Assembly (NCBI RefSeq): GCF_041359055.1 | Contig: NZ_JBGJKZ010000002.1 | Span: 620,001 to 684,000, forward strand | Direction: 5' to 3' | Origin: Paenalcaligenes hominis_A | GTDB taxonomy: Bacteria > Pseudomonadota > Gammaproteobacteria > Burkholderiales > Burkholderiaceae_B | DNA length: 64,000 nt | Part shown: positions 26,470 to 35,506 of the stretch, piece after piece | Numbering within the stretch: the stretch's first letter is position 1 | Layout of the letters: every line of letters begins with the position of its first letter | Made by a program: the position numbers and the translations under genes | Notes under the pieces: generated by a model | Seen by the model: the letters and a program-made list of their open reading frames with translations, nothing else | What the model was told of the DNA's origin: nothing | Database searches by the model: none

Positions 26470-27672
26470 ATGCAAAACCTAGCGCAAAAACGCTTGATCT
26501 TAGGTCTAACGGGCGGTATTGCTTGTTACAAAAGTGCCGAGTTTTTACGCCGCGCTCAAGATCTAGGCGCACAGTTTGATGTGGTCATGACAGCTGGTGC
26601 CCAACAGTTCATTACTCCGGTCACCTTTAAAGCGCTCTCAGGCCGACAAGTCCATACCGATCTATGGGATAACAGCAGCACCGATAACATGGCGCATATT
26701 CATCTCAGCCGCGAAGCCGACGCCATAATTATTGCCCCTGCCAGCACCAACTTTATCGCCAAGCTAGCCCAAGGCTTAGCCGATGATCTGCTTAGCACCT
26801 TATGTGTAGCTCGGGGCAACTGCCCTCTGATTGTGGCCCCTGCGATGAACAAAGAAATGTGGGCACACCCCGCAACACAACGTAATATTGCGCAACTCAA
26901 AGCCGATGGCGTGCATATTATTGGTCCAGGCAGCGGCGATCAAGCCTGCGGTGAAGTCGGCGATGGCCGCATGTTGGAACCACAGCAACTCTTAGCTGAA
27001 ACCATTGCGTTTTTTGAACCTAAAAGCCTAGCTGGCAAAAAAGTGCTGATCACTGCTGGGCCTACTTCTGAACCCATTGACCCCATCCGCACCATCACCA
27101 ATCGTTCGTCAGGCAAAATGGGCTACGCAATTGCCGAGGCCGCTTTCCGTGCTGGTGCTGACGTGTATTTAGTCTCGGGGCCTGTTAAACTCGACAGCCC
27201 ATACGGAGTCAAGCGAATTAACGTAGAAAGCGCGCGCGAGATGCAAGCCACCGTGATGGGGCTGGCACCTCGCGCCGATGTCTTTATTAGCGTAGCCGCT
27301 GTTGCCGACTGGTATGTCAGCAACGCCAGTCAACACAAACTAAAAAAAGACGCCAGTCAACAAGCCCCTGCGCTTGAGTTTGCGCCTAACCCCGATATTT
27401 TAGCGGGGGTTGCTGCCATGGATGCTTCTGTACGTCCTTATTGTGTAGGGTTTGCAGCAGAAACCGAAAACCTACTGGCTTTTGCTGAGGCCAAAAGAGT
27501 GCGCAAAGGCGTACCACTGCTGATAGCAAATTTGGCTCAAGTAGCCATGGACAAGGACGACACCCAACTCCTGCTAGTCCACGAGCAAGGTCATGACCAA
27601 TGGGCTCCCCAAAGCAAACAAGAAGCTGCCCAGCACCTCGTGCAATACATAGCCCACCAACTTCTTTCTTAA
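26470..27672 (+). CDS. coaBC: phosphopantothenoylcysteine decarboxylase / synthase
   Basis: This bifunctional enzyme of CoA synthesis has 400 residues. The N-terminal flavodoxin-like CoaC domain (LGLTGGIACYKSAEFLR, PAMNKEMW) decarboxylates PPC. The C-terminal CoaB domain (VLITAGPTSEPIDPIRTITNRSSGKMGYAIAEAA, then KLKKD) ligates cysteine using CTP. I chose ATG 26470, 2 bp after the lspA stop; the frame is open further upstream, but that part only shadows lspA. Confidence 0.95.
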   Translation: MQNLAQKRLILGLTGGIACYKSAEFLRRAQDLGAQFDVVMTAGAQQFITPVTFKALSGRQVHTDLWDNSSTDNMAHIHLSREADAIIIAPASTNFIAKLAQGLADDLLSTLCVARGNCPLIVAPAMNKEMWAHPATQRNIAQLKADGVHIIGPGSGDQACGEVGDGRMLEPQQLLAETIAFFEPKSLAGKKVLITAGPTSEPIDPIRTITNRSSGKMGYAIAEAAFRAGADVYLVSGPVKLDSPYGVKRINVESAREMQATVMGLAPRADVFISVAAVADWYVSNASQHKLKKDASQQAPALEFAPNPDILAGVAAMDASVRPYCVGFAAETENLLAFAEAKRVRKGVPLLIANLAQVAMDKDDTQLLLVHEQGHDQWAPQSKQEAAQHLVQYIAHQLLS

Positions 27673-27690
27673 TTTTTATAACCCGTACCC

Positions 27691-28140
27691 ATGAAAAGCA
27701 TTGCCGTTAAAATTTTGGATAAGCGCATTGAAACCTTGCCTGCGTATGCCACACCCGGCTCAGCCGGTTTGGACTTACGAGCCTGTATTGATGCACCATT
27801 AGAGCTAGCCCCCGGCGCTACCCATTTCATCCCTACCGGATTAGCCATACATTTAGCTGATCCTAACTACGCGGCCATGGTCTTACCACGCTCAGGCCTA
27901 GGCCATAAACATGGTATTGTTTTAGGTAATCTAGTAGGGTTAATTGATTCGGACTACCAAGGACCACTAATGGTTTCTATGTGGAACCGCAGCACGGAAA
28001 ACTTTACTATTCAACCCATGGACCGTATTGCTCAACTGGTGGTGGTGCCAGTCCTGCAGCCAGAGTTTCATTTGGTTGATGAGTTTGATGAAGCCTCAAC
28101 TCGCGGCACCGGAGGCTTTGGTAGCACAGGTAAAAATTAA
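27691..28140 (+). CDS. dut: deoxyuridine 5'-triphosphate nucleotidohydrolase (dUTPase)
   Basis: A trimeric dUTPase that removes dUTP and supplies dUMP. All five motifs are present in 149 residues: TPGSAGLDLRA, PRSGLGHK, GNLVGLIDSDYQGPL, RIAQLVVVPV and the C-terminal RGTGGFGSTG. It follows coaBC by 18 bp and closes the ribF operon. Confidence 0.97.
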   Translation: MKSIAVKILDKRIETLPAYATPGSAGLDLRACIDAPLELAPGATHFIPTGLAIHLADPNYAAMVLPRSGLGHKHGIVLGNLVGLIDSDYQGPLMVSMWNRSTENFTIQPMDRIAQLVVVPVLQPEFHLVDEFDEASTRGTGGFGSTGKN

Positions 28141-28172
28141 AACCGGTTAACCAAACCACCTAGTTGATAATA

Positions 28173-28218
28173 AACTGCCCCCAAGAAGTTAGACATTAGT
28201 CCACTTTTGGGGGCAGTT
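28173..28218. terminator. long hairpin between convergent dut and clpA
   Basis: A perfect 12-bp stem (28173-28184 with 28207-28218) lies between the two convergent genes. There is no strong T tract, but the position and symmetry fit a bidirectional terminator. Confidence 0.55.
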
Positions 28219-28252
28219 CAATTTAGCTAGGCTTTTTGGTAATTGGCAGAGC

Positions 28253-30595
28253 TTAATCTACGAGCTCGGCCTCGGGATGCTGTGGCTCGGGCTGACCGCT
28301 AACATTATTGTCAGAGTCCTTGTCATCAAAAACTAAAACTACGTTTTTGTCTGCATCTAAGTCAACAGTAACCACCCCACCGCTGGTTAAACGGCCAAAC
28401 AAGAGTTCATCAGCCAATGCACGACGAATGGTGTCTTGAATAAGTCGATGCATAGGTCTTGCCCCCATTTGTGGGTCGAAACCTTGTGCTGCTAGATGTT
28501 CGCGCACAGCATCAGTGAAACTGATATCCACGCGTTTCTCATGCAGTTGCTGTTCGAGTTGAAGCAGAAACTTGTCAACTACCCGTAAAATAACTTCGCG
28601 CGACAGCGGAGCAAATGGAATAATCGCGTCGAGGCGATTTCGGAACTCGGGCGTAAACAAGCGTTTAATGGCTTGCATTTCATCACCAGCCTCGCGTTTG
28701 TTGGCAAAACCAATGGTGTGTTTGCTAAGCGCTTCGGCACCCGCGTTGGTAGTCATGATAATAATAACGTTACGGAAATCCGCTTTACGACCATTGTTAT
28801 CAGTTAAAGTGCCATGATCCATGACCTGAAGCAAGATGTTGTAAACATCTGGGTGTGCTTTTTCAATTTCGTCCAACAAAAGCACACAGTGAGGCTGCTT
28901 GGTAACGGCCTCGGTTAGCAAACCGCCCTGATCAAAGCCCACATACCCAGGAGGCGCACCGATTAGGCGCGACACCGTATGACGTTCCATGTACTCGGAC
29001 ATATCAAACCGCAGTAGCTCTACACCAAGCACATACGCTAGCTGACGAGCTACCTCGGTCTTGCCTACACCCGTTGGCCCAGAGAACAGGAATGAACCAA
29101 TGGGCTTGTCGGGTCGACCTAGGCCTGAGCGTGTCATTTTAATGGCAGCCGCCAAGGCTTCGATAGCGGTGGATTGACCAAAAACAACTGTATTTAAATC
29201 TCGCTCTAGCGTTGCAAGTTTATTGCGATCATCGGAAGACACATTTTGCGGTGGAATACGTGCAATTTGTGCCACGATGGCTTGGATATCCGTTTTGCTG
29301 ATGGTTTTCTTTTGGCGTGACACAGGCAATAAACGCTGAGCGGCCCCCGCCTCGTCAATGACATCAATGGCTTTATCAGGTAAGAAACGATCACCAATAT
29401 GGCGCGCAGAAAGCTCGGCAGCTGCTGCTAAAGCCGACTGGGTGTAACGCACCCCATGGTGCTCTTCGAAGTACGGTTTTAAACCACGTAGGATTTGAAT
29501 GGTTTCCTCTACAGTCGGCTCGGCCACATCCACTTTTTGGAAGCGACGAGATAATGCCTGATCTTTTTCAAAAATACCGCGAAACTCAGTATAAGTAGTC
29601 GCACCTAAGCATTTTAACTGACCTGAGGACAAGGCAGGTTTGAGCAGATTAGACGCATCTAGTGCCCCACCTGAGGCTGACCCAGCCCCGATAAGGGTGT
29701 GAATCTCATCAATGAATAAAACCGAACCAGGGTTGCGATCTAGGTCTTTAAGAACCGCTTTAAGGCGTTGTTCAAAATCGCCGCGGTATTTGGTACCAGC
29801 CAATAGTGCACCCATATCTAATGCGTACACAACTGTGTTTTGCAGAATTTCTGGGACCTGTTTATTCACAATACGTAAGGCTAAGCCCTCGGCAATAGCC
29901 GTTTTACCCACACCGGCCTCGCCCACTAGGAGCGGGTTGTTTTTGCGACGACGACATAAGACCTGTATGACACGCTCGATTTCTTTGTCGCGCCCAATAA
30001 GAGGGTCAATGCGCCCCTGCTGAGCCAACGCATTAAGGTTGCTGGTGTACTGATCTAGCGGCGACTTTTGATCTTGGGGGCCTGAAGCGGACTGCGTAGA
30101 GCTTTGAGGTTGCTCGGAGGGAGTCTCGGGCTTTTGGGCCATAGGCTGATGCGACGCATTTTTAGCAATGCCATGCGACAAATAGTTCACTACATCTAAA
30201 CGAGTAACACCCTGCTGGTGTAGGTAATAGATCGCGTGTGAGTCTTTTTCACCGTACATAGCTACCAGTACATGCGCCCCCGTTACCTCTGTTTTGGTCG
30301 TTGAGCTGGATGACACATGCATAATAGCGCGTTGAATAACACGCTGAAAACCTAAAGTAGGTTGAGTATCAACCTCTTCGGAACCTTCGACCACAGGCGT
30401 GTTGTCAGCAATAAACTTACGTAGATGTTGGCGTAGGATAGAGGTATCGACCGCACAAGCGCGAAGCACATCGGCTGCCGCCGCATTGTCTAGTAAGGAC
30501 AACAGCAAGTGCTCTACCGTGATAAATTCATGGCGAGCGGCACGTGCCTCTACAAAGGCCATGTGTAGACTGACTTCTAATTCTTCGGAGATCAT
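28253..30595 (-). CDS. clpA: ATP-dependent Clp protease ATP-binding subunit ClpA
   Basis: ClpA is the Hsp100 unfoldase that feeds ClpP and, with the ClpS adaptor, degrades N-degron proteins. The 780-residue protein has two N-terminal Clp repeats, then AAA-1 (GEAGVGKTAIAEGLA) and AAA-2 (GPTGVGKTEVARQLA), and an IGF-type ClpP-docking loop (HTIGFANKR). The last 30 residues are acidic. Translation starts at an ATG close behind an AGGAGG ribosome site. It lies downstream of clpS, the usual order. Confidence 0.96.
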   Translation of the reverse strand: MISEELEVSLHMAFVEARAARHEFITVEHLLLSLLDNAAAADVLRACAVDTSILRQHLRKFIADNTPVVEGSEEVDTQPTLGFQRVIQRAIMHVSSSSTTKTEVTGAHVLVAMYGEKDSHAIYYLHQQGVTRLDVVNYLSHGIAKNASHQPMAQKPETPSEQPQSSTQSASGPQDQKSPLDQYTSNLNALAQQGRIDPLIGRDKEIERVIQVLCRRRKNNPLLVGEAGVGKTAIAEGLALRIVNKQVPEILQNTVVYALDMGALLAGTKYRGDFEQRLKAVLKDLDRNPGSVLFIDEIHTLIGAGSASGGALDASNLLKPALSSGQLKCLGATTYTEFRGIFEKDQALSRRFQKVDVAEPTVEETIQILRGLKPYFEEHHGVRYTQSALAAAAELSARHIGDRFLPDKAIDVIDEAGAAQRLLPVSRQKKTISKTDIQAIVAQIARIPPQNVSSDDRNKLATLERDLNTVVFGQSTAIEALAAAIKMTRSGLGRPDKPIGSFLFSGPTGVGKTEVARQLAYVLGVELLRFDMSEYMERHTVSRLIGAPPGYVGFDQGGLLTEAVTKQPHCVLLLDEIEKAHPDVYNILLQVMDHGTLTDNNGRKADFRNVIIIMTTNAGAEALSKHTIGFANKREAGDEMQAIKRLFTPEFRNRLDAIIPFAPLSREVILRVVDKFLLQLEQQLHEKRVDISFTDAVREHLAAQGFDPQMGARPMHRLIQDTIRRALADELLFGRLTSGGVVTVDLDADKNVVLVFDDKDSDNNVSGQPEPQHPEAELVD

Positions 30596-30689
30596 GCATC
30601 CTCCTTCACGGTAAATAAGGTTTTAGTAACTTCTATAATAGTGCCAAATACAAATATTTAAAGGCCTTAACCTAAAGATAACATTACTT

Positions 30690-31013
30690 TCATGCATCTG
30701 GCACAGGTTCCATAATACACTTTAAAGGATGCTGCTCTGCTTGGGCCAATAAATGCACCTGCTGGATACGGGTTTGAGCAATGTCTTTAGGGTAGACACC
30801 ACAGATGCCTCGCCCTTGGTAATGAATGGTCAGCATAATGCGCTCGGCCTCGTCCGCATTTTTATGAAATATCCCCATTAATACCTCAATGACAAATTCC
30901 ATTGTAGTGTAATCATCATTAAGCATAATCACCTGAAATAGCGGTGGAGGTTTAATCTCGGCTTTTAACTCTTCTTTTAGCTCATCTTTATTAATTGTGA
31001 TATTTAAACTCAT
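30690..31013 (-). CDS. clpS: ClpS, ATP-dependent protease adaptor
   Basis: ClpS delivers N-degron substrates to ClpA. The 107-residue protein shows the binding-pocket block PPLFQVIMLNDDYTTMEFVIEVL with the NDD residues that contact the N-terminal amino group, and a following helix with TIHYQGRGICGVYPKDIA. It is divergent from the cold-shock gene and 94 bp upstream of clpA. Confidence 0.96.
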   Translation of the reverse strand: MSLNITINKDELKEELKAEIKPPPLFQVIMLNDDYTTMEFVIEVLMGIFHKNADEAERIMLTIHYQGRGICGVYPKDIAQTRIQQVHLLAQAEQHPLKCIMEPVPDA

Positions 31014-31166
31014 AACTAAATACTAGGTAATTTCCATAGTTGACTGATTTATACTTAATTAAGCATTATATGTTTAGTCCTTACCGCTAATAATATAGCG
31101 GCATTACTTGGATTAATTAGAAATTTTAAATTTCGTTTTTTTTAAATTCGTTAAGAGGCAGTTAGT

Positions 31167-31406
31167 ATGTCTGATACAATTCTCACTAGCGGGGACAGCC
31201 CTAAATTATCCGGAACAGTAAAATGGTTCAACGATGCCAAGGGCTTTGGGTTTATTACCCCTGACCAAGGTGGAGAAGACCTATTTGCACATTTCTCATC
31301 CATTCAAATGAATGGCTTCAAAACCCTAAAAGAAGGCCAGAAAGTCCTTTACGAGGTAGCACAAGGTCCAAAAGGTCAACAAGCGTTGAATATCACCTCA
31401 GCCTAA
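31167..31406 (+). CDS. cold-shock domain protein, CspA/CspD type
   Basis: A small single-stranded nucleic-acid binding protein of 79 residues. The OB-fold shows GTVKWFNDAKGFGFITP (RNP1) and DLFAHFSSI (RNP2). About 13 extra residues precede the usual start of the fold (SDTILTSGDSPKL), so it is slightly longer than the common 67-70-residue members. The ATG has AGAGG about 9 bases upstream. Divergent placement next to clpS-clpA is typical of betaproteobacteria. Confidence 0.93.
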   Translation: MSDTILTSGDSPKLSGTVKWFNDAKGFGFITPDQGGEDLFAHFSSIQMNGFKTLKEGQKVLYEVAQGPKGQQALNITSA

Positions 31407-31430
31407 CGCCTCTTACGAAAAACAAACACA

Positions 31431-31886
31431 ATGATACATTTATTTACAGGGCGCTATAGCCCTGTTTTTTATTTACTATTTTTATTACTACTGCTATCTA
31501 TTTCAATTACTAGTTTTGCCAAAAATAGCAAACAAATAATTAATTTAGAAGTAAATAATTACGCAATCCATGCTGAGGTCGCTGCAGACGAAGACACGCG
31601 CGCCCAAGGCCTGATGTTTAGAGAGCGTCTTGCCCCTGACAGCGGTATGCTCTTTGTATTTGAGCAGCCTGCTAGACCGTGTTTTTGGATGAAAAACACC
31701 CCATTAGATCTAAGCATTGCTTTTATTACTGACCAGGGCATCATCACCAATATCGAGCACATGCAAGCCCACCAATTGGATACGCATTGCCCAACAGAAC
31801 CAGTACGTTATGCATTGGAAATGGAGCAGGGTTGGTTTTATAACAAAGCCCAAGCCGGCGATCAAATTCATGGCTTAACGCGCTAA
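31431..31886 (+). CDS. DUF192 family exported protein
   Basis: A 151-residue protein with an N-terminal hydrophobic signal or anchor (about residues 12-30), then a DUF192 (UPF0127) domain: EVAADEDTRAQGLMFRERLAPDSGMLFVFEQPARPCFWMKNTPLDLSIAFI. The WMKNT block is the family hallmark. The biochemical role is unknown. It lies 24 bp after the cold-shock gene and may share its transcript. Confidence 0.88.
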   Translation: MIHLFTGRYSPVFYLLFLLLLLSISITSFAKNSKQIINLEVNNYAIHAEVAADEDTRAQGLMFRERLAPDSGMLFVFEQPARPCFWMKNTPLDLSIAFITDQGIITNIEHMQAHQLDTHCPTEPVRYALEMEQGWFYNKAQAGDQIHGLTR

Positions 31887-31929
31887 GGGTACTGCCTTCC
31901 TCTCACTCGCATTGTTAGTTATAACAGAT

Positions 31930-31958
31930 AAAAAATAAGGCTCCTAGAGTAGGAGCCT
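31930..31958 (-). terminator. rho-independent terminator of the thiolase gene
   Basis: AGGCTCCT (31938-31945) pairs with AGGAGCCT (31951-31958) around AGAGT. Read on the minus strand it is followed within two bases by a T-rich run. It lies 23 bp after the thiolase stop codon and may also stop the convergent DUF192 transcript. Confidence 0.7.
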
Positions 31959-31981
31959 GTATTTATGATATGCGGTGCGAA

Positions 31982-33184
31982 TTAGACACGCTCTAATAAA
32001 ATAGCAATGCCCTGCCCTACGCCAATACACATGGTACACAAAGCATAGCGCCCACCGCTGCGCTGCAATTGATTAACTGCTGCTAAGACTATACGTGCCC
32101 CGCTTGCGCCTAGCGGATGGCCTAAAGAAATAGCGCCTCCGTTAATATTGACACGCGGGTCATCGTCAGCCAGACCTAAACCGCGTAACACTGCTAACCC
32201 TTGGGAAGCAAACGCCTCGTTTAGTTCAATCACATCTATTTGGTCTAGGCTTAGCCCAGTCAATTTTAAAAGCTTGCGTGTTGCTGGCTCGGGACCAATA
32301 CCCATAATACGCGGCTCTACCCCTGCGTTTACCATGGCAACCACACGCGCTTTAGGCGTAAAACCGTGTTTTTTAGCCGCTGCTTCGGAAGCCAATACCA
32401 GAGCCGCTGCGCCATCGTTTACACCAGAGGCATTACCCGCTGTAATCGTGCCATCAGCGCGCACAAAAGCACGTAATTTAGCCAATGCTTCAAGAGTGGT
32501 CTCACGGGGGTGCTCATCCACATCCACACGTAATGGGTCGCCACGACGCTGCGGCACAAATACTGGCGTGATTTCTTCGGCCAAGATACCTGCGGCTTGA
32601 GCAGCTGCAGTACGCTGCTGGCTGCGTAGAGCAAACAGGTCTTGATCCGCACGAGAAACTTGAAATTGATCGGCCACGTTTTCAGCGGTTTCAGGCATGG
32701 AATCTACACCATACTGCGCTTTTAGTAATGGATTAATAAAACGCCACCCAATGGTGGTGTCGTATACGGCATTATCACGGCTAAATGCACTGCTGGCCTT
32801 GGGCATCACAAAAGGCGCGCGGCTCATGCTTTCTACGCCCCCTGCTAACATGAGCTCGGCATCACCAGCACGAATAGCCCGTGCTGCCGAACCAATAGCA
32901 TCAATACCAGAACCACATAAGCGGTTAATAGTCATGCCTGGAACATCAATAGGTAAACCAGCCAACAAGGAGGACATACGAGCTACGTTACGGTTGTCTT
33001 CGCCAGCTTGGTTCGCACAGCCATACAGCACATCGTCCACCTGTGCCCAGTCGGCATTGGGGTAGCGCTCCATTAGGGCACGTAGAGGTACGGCACCCAA
33101 ATCATCTGCACGTACGTGGGCTAAGCTGCCACCATAACGGCCAAAAGGGGTTCGCAACCCATCACAAATATACGCCTCGCTCAT
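31982..33184 (-). CDS. acetyl-CoA C-acyltransferase (3-oxoadipyl-CoA thiolase-like)
   Basis: A thiolase of 400 residues with catalytic Cys in TINRLCGSGIDAI near residue 89, the NEAFASQ block, NINGGAISLGHPLGASGARI with the catalytic His, and a second Cys in CTMCIGVGQGIA. The overall sequence resembles PcaF/PaaJ 3-oxoadipyl-CoA thiolases more than PhaA acetyl-CoA acetyltransferases, but no aromatic-degradation genes lie beside it, so the substrate remains open. I chose ATG 33184 because GGAG lies 5-6 bases upstream and SEAYICDGLRTPFG is the family start; the frame extends 9 codons further to 33211. Confidence 0.9.
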   Translation of the reverse strand: MSEAYICDGLRTPFGRYGGSLAHVRADDLGAVPLRALMERYPNADWAQVDDVLYGCANQAGEDNRNVARMSSLLAGLPIDVPGMTINRLCGSGIDAIGSAARAIRAGDAELMLAGGVESMSRAPFVMPKASSAFSRDNAVYDTTIGWRFINPLLKAQYGVDSMPETAENVADQFQVSRADQDLFALRSQQRTAAAQAAGILAEEITPVFVPQRRGDPLRVDVDEHPRETTLEALAKLRAFVRADGTITAGNASGVNDGAAALVLASEAAAKKHGFTPKARVVAMVNAGVEPRIMGIGPEPATRKLLKLTGLSLDQIDVIELNEAFASQGLAVLRGLGLADDDPRVNINGGAISLGHPLGASGARIVLAAVNQLQRSGGRYALCTMCIGVGQGIAILLERV

Positions 33185-33310
33185 ACTGTCTCCGAAAATA
33201 ACATGATTCAAATTAACTGTATTTTAAGCCTATACAGTATCATTTCATAGAATATAGGCGAAATGTCCAACTTATGGGCAGATTTAACCTAAGCACTTAC
33301 CCTAGGTTAA

Positions 33311-33337
33311 GAAAAAGCCCTGCTAAAAAGCAGGGCT
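33311..33337 (-). terminator. rho-independent terminator of sodB
   Basis: AGCCCTGCT (33316-33324) pairs with AGCAGGGCT (33329-33337) around AAAA; on the minus strand a T run follows. It stands 29 bp after the sodB stop. Confidence 0.8.
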
Positions 33338-33365
33338 ACTGACTAACAACCTAATGCGTTAGGTC

Positions 33366-33944
33366 TTAGGCAAAGTTTTTGCTGGCGAAATCCCAGTTTG
33401 CTACAGCCCAGAAATTTTCTAGGTACTGTGGACGGGAGTTGCGTGTATCGATATAGTACGCGTGCTCCCAAACGTCACAGGTCAACAGAGCCACATCATC
33501 AGTAGTAAGTGGTGTGTTGGCATTGCTTGTGTTAACAATATCTACAGAACCGTCTGTTTTCTTTACCAACCAAGTCCAGCCAGAACCAAAGTTGCCTGCG
33601 GCTGATTTGTTGAACTCGGCTTTGAAGTTGTCAAAGCTGCCCCACTTGGCATTGATAGCATCAGCCAAAGGACCAGTAGGCTCGCCACCACCGTTAGGGG
33701 ACAAGCTGTTCCAGTAAAAAGTGTGGTTCCAGACTTGAGCTGCGTTGTTAAACACGCCACCAGAAGATTTCTTTACGATGTCTTCAAGGCTATCGTTGGC
33801 CATATCGGTGCCTTCGATAAGATTGTTCAAGTTGGTAACGTAAGTTTGGTGATGTTTACCGTAGTGGTACTCGAGCGTCTCTTTGGAGATGTGAGGTGCC
33901 AATGCGTCTAGCGCGTAAGGTAGTTCAGGAAGGGTAAAAGCCAT
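33366..33944 (-). CDS. sodB: superoxide dismutase, Fe type
   Basis: SodB converts superoxide to hydrogen peroxide and oxygen in the cytoplasm. The 192-residue protein has the family N-terminus FTLPELPYALDALAPHISKETLEYHYGKHHQTYV with the metal-binding His, the NNAAQVWNHTFYWNSLSP block of the iron form, and DVWEHAYYIDTRNSRPQYLENFW with the remaining Asp and His ligands. There is no signal peptide. It lies 39 bp downstream of xseA. Confidence 0.96.
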   Translation of the reverse strand: MAFTLPELPYALDALAPHISKETLEYHYGKHHQTYVTNLNNLIEGTDMANDSLEDIVKKSSGGVFNNAAQVWNHTFYWNSLSPNGGGEPTGPLADAINAKWGSFDNFKAEFNKSAAGNFGSGWTWLVKKTDGSVDIVNTSNANTPLTTDDVALLTCDVWEHAYYIDTRNSRPQYLENFWAVANWDFASKNFA

Positions 33945-33983
33945 GTTTAATTCCTTCTAAGTTGTGCTAAATAGCGTTATTGT

Positions 33984-35321
33984 TTAAAGCAAATCATGCT
34001 TTTGTTTTAACTTAACATGCAGGTGACCTTGAGCCAACTGCACATCTAAAGACTCATCAATCTGTGTATCGTGGGAGCGTTTAATAATAACCCCCTGTTG
34101 GTTACGCACAATAGCATAACCTCGCTCGAGCACCGCACTTGGGTTTAAAGCCTGCAGTGTGTGTTGAGCCTGAGCCAAACGATGGTGCTGAGCATTTAGT
34201 TGCTGCTGCATAGATTGTAGCAAGCGAGTTTGCAAAACCTGTAGCCCATGTTGCGCTGGCTGAACCTGAGGTCGAACACGATGCAAACGGTGGCGTAGGT
34301 GTTGCAACTGCTGTTGATGCGATTGCACTGACAACGCTCTAGATAACCGCTGTACTGTATTTTGCCACTGTTGGCGCATATGAGCCACACGCTGCTGAGG
34401 GGACTGCAAGCGCCCCGCCGCATGATCTAAACGCAAGCTTGCTCTGTCTATGATTCTAGCTTGGGCCTGAGCTAAACGGCGTAATACCCCTAACAAATCG
34501 GCGTTACTTTGTTGCCAGCTTTGACAACTGAGCTCGGCGGCGGCCGTGGGTGTAGGGGCACGTACATCGGCCACAAAATCAGCAATCGTAAAGTCTGTTT
34601 CGTGGCCTACGCCGCTAATCACAGGAATTGGACTGGCATGAATCAGGCGGGCTAAGCGCTCGTCGTTAAAGCTCCAGAGGTCTTCCAAAGTGCCACCTCC
34701 TCGCACAAGCAAAATGGTTTGTACAGCCTGATCCGCAATGGCCTGGCCCAACGCAATGCATAGCTGTTCGGCGGCGTCTGCCCCTTGGACAGCTGCCGGA
34801 TACACATAGACCTCGACATGGGGGGCTCGACGCTGCATGGTGGTAAGCACATCACGCAATGCCGCAGCAGCTAACGAGGTGACGACGCCAATTCGTTTTG
34901 GCGTCGCGATTAAAGGCAAGCGTTGCCCCACATCAAACAGGCCTTCTGCATTAAGCTTAGCTTTAATGCGCTCGAACTCGGCATGCAAATCGCCTAGACC
35001 AGCACGCTCCATGCTGTCGACCTGTAACTGAAAGTCGCCCCGTGGTTCGTACATGGACACGGCAGCATAGAAGCGATATTTTTCGCCAGTTTTAGGCATA
35101 AAGCCCACGCGCATAGCCCGTCCTCTAAACATCACCGCTTTGACCGCAGCGCGCTCGTCTTTAATGGTGAAATACCAGTGCCCCGAAGCCGCTTGGGTAA
35201 AGTTAGAAATTTCGCCCTCGACCCAGACGCGCCCTATGTGCTGTTCAAGCAACTGCGCCACATGACGATTTAACTGTGTTACGGTTAGCGTGTTTTGGGA
35301 TGAGTTAGCGCTAGAATACAA
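33984..35321 (-). CDS. xseA: exodeoxyribonuclease VII large subunit
   Basis: XseA is the catalytic subunit of the single-strand DNA exonuclease ExoVII. An N-terminal OB-fold (LTVTQLNRHVAQLLEQ, VWVEGEISNF) is followed by the nuclease domain (IGVVTSLAAAALRDVLTTMQRRAP, VRGGGTLEDLWSFNDERLARLI, VISGVGHETDFTIADFVAD) and a long Gln-rich coiled coil. No ATG fits well. TTG at 35321 has a perfect GGAGG 6 bases upstream and gives 445 residues. The frame can extend to 35348. The partner gene xseB is not in the window. Confidence 0.93.
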   Translation of the reverse strand: MYSSANSSQNTLTVTQLNRHVAQLLEQHIGRVWVEGEISNFTQAASGHWYFTIKDERAAVKAVMFRGRAMRVGFMPKTGEKYRFYAAVSMYEPRGDFQLQVDSMERAGLGDLHAEFERIKAKLNAEGLFDVGQRLPLIATPKRIGVVTSLAAAALRDVLTTMQRRAPHVEVYVYPAAVQGADAAEQLCIALGQAIADQAVQTILLVRGGGTLEDLWSFNDERLARLIHASPIPVISGVGHETDFTIADFVADVRAPTPTAAAELSCQSWQQSNADLLGVLRRLAQAQARIIDRASLRLDHAAGRLQSPQQRVAHMRQQWQNTVQRLSRALSVQSHQQQLQHLRHRLHRVRPQVQPAQHGLQVLQTRLLQSMQQQLNAQHHRLAQAQHTLQALNPSAVLERGYAIVRNQQGVIIKRSHDTQIDESLDVQLAQGHLHVKLKQKHDLL

Positions 35322-35408
35322 TCCAGACCTCCGCCATAAAATGAGCAAAACCTATACAACCTAGCCTTGGGCCGTTGAAATGCGGCTTTGCTCTGTTTTC
35401 AGATTGGG

Positions 35409-35431
35409 TTATCCACAGATAGTGTGGATAA
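35409..35431. promoter_or_regulatory. pair of inverted DnaA-box sequences
   Basis: TTATCCACA (35409-35417) and its exact complement TGTGGATAA (35423-35431) are both perfect E. coli-type DnaA boxes, 5 bp apart and inverted, in the divergent xseA/exbB intergenic space. The same bases can form a 9-bp hairpin. They may bind DnaA as a titration or regulatory site. A single pair without AT-rich unwinding repeats or dnaA/dnaN nearby is not an origin. Confidence 0.5.
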
Positions 35432-35506
35432 CACCTAAAGCCTCTATACAGCCTTAGGTTTTCCCTTAAAATAGTGGCTATCTTTGACTAAAGAAAGGAA
35501 TCGCTT

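Noticed and set aside
35409..35431. A replication origin at the DnaA boxes
   Set aside because: Only two boxes, no AT-rich unwinding repeats and no dnaA, dnaN, gidA or rpmH neighbours.
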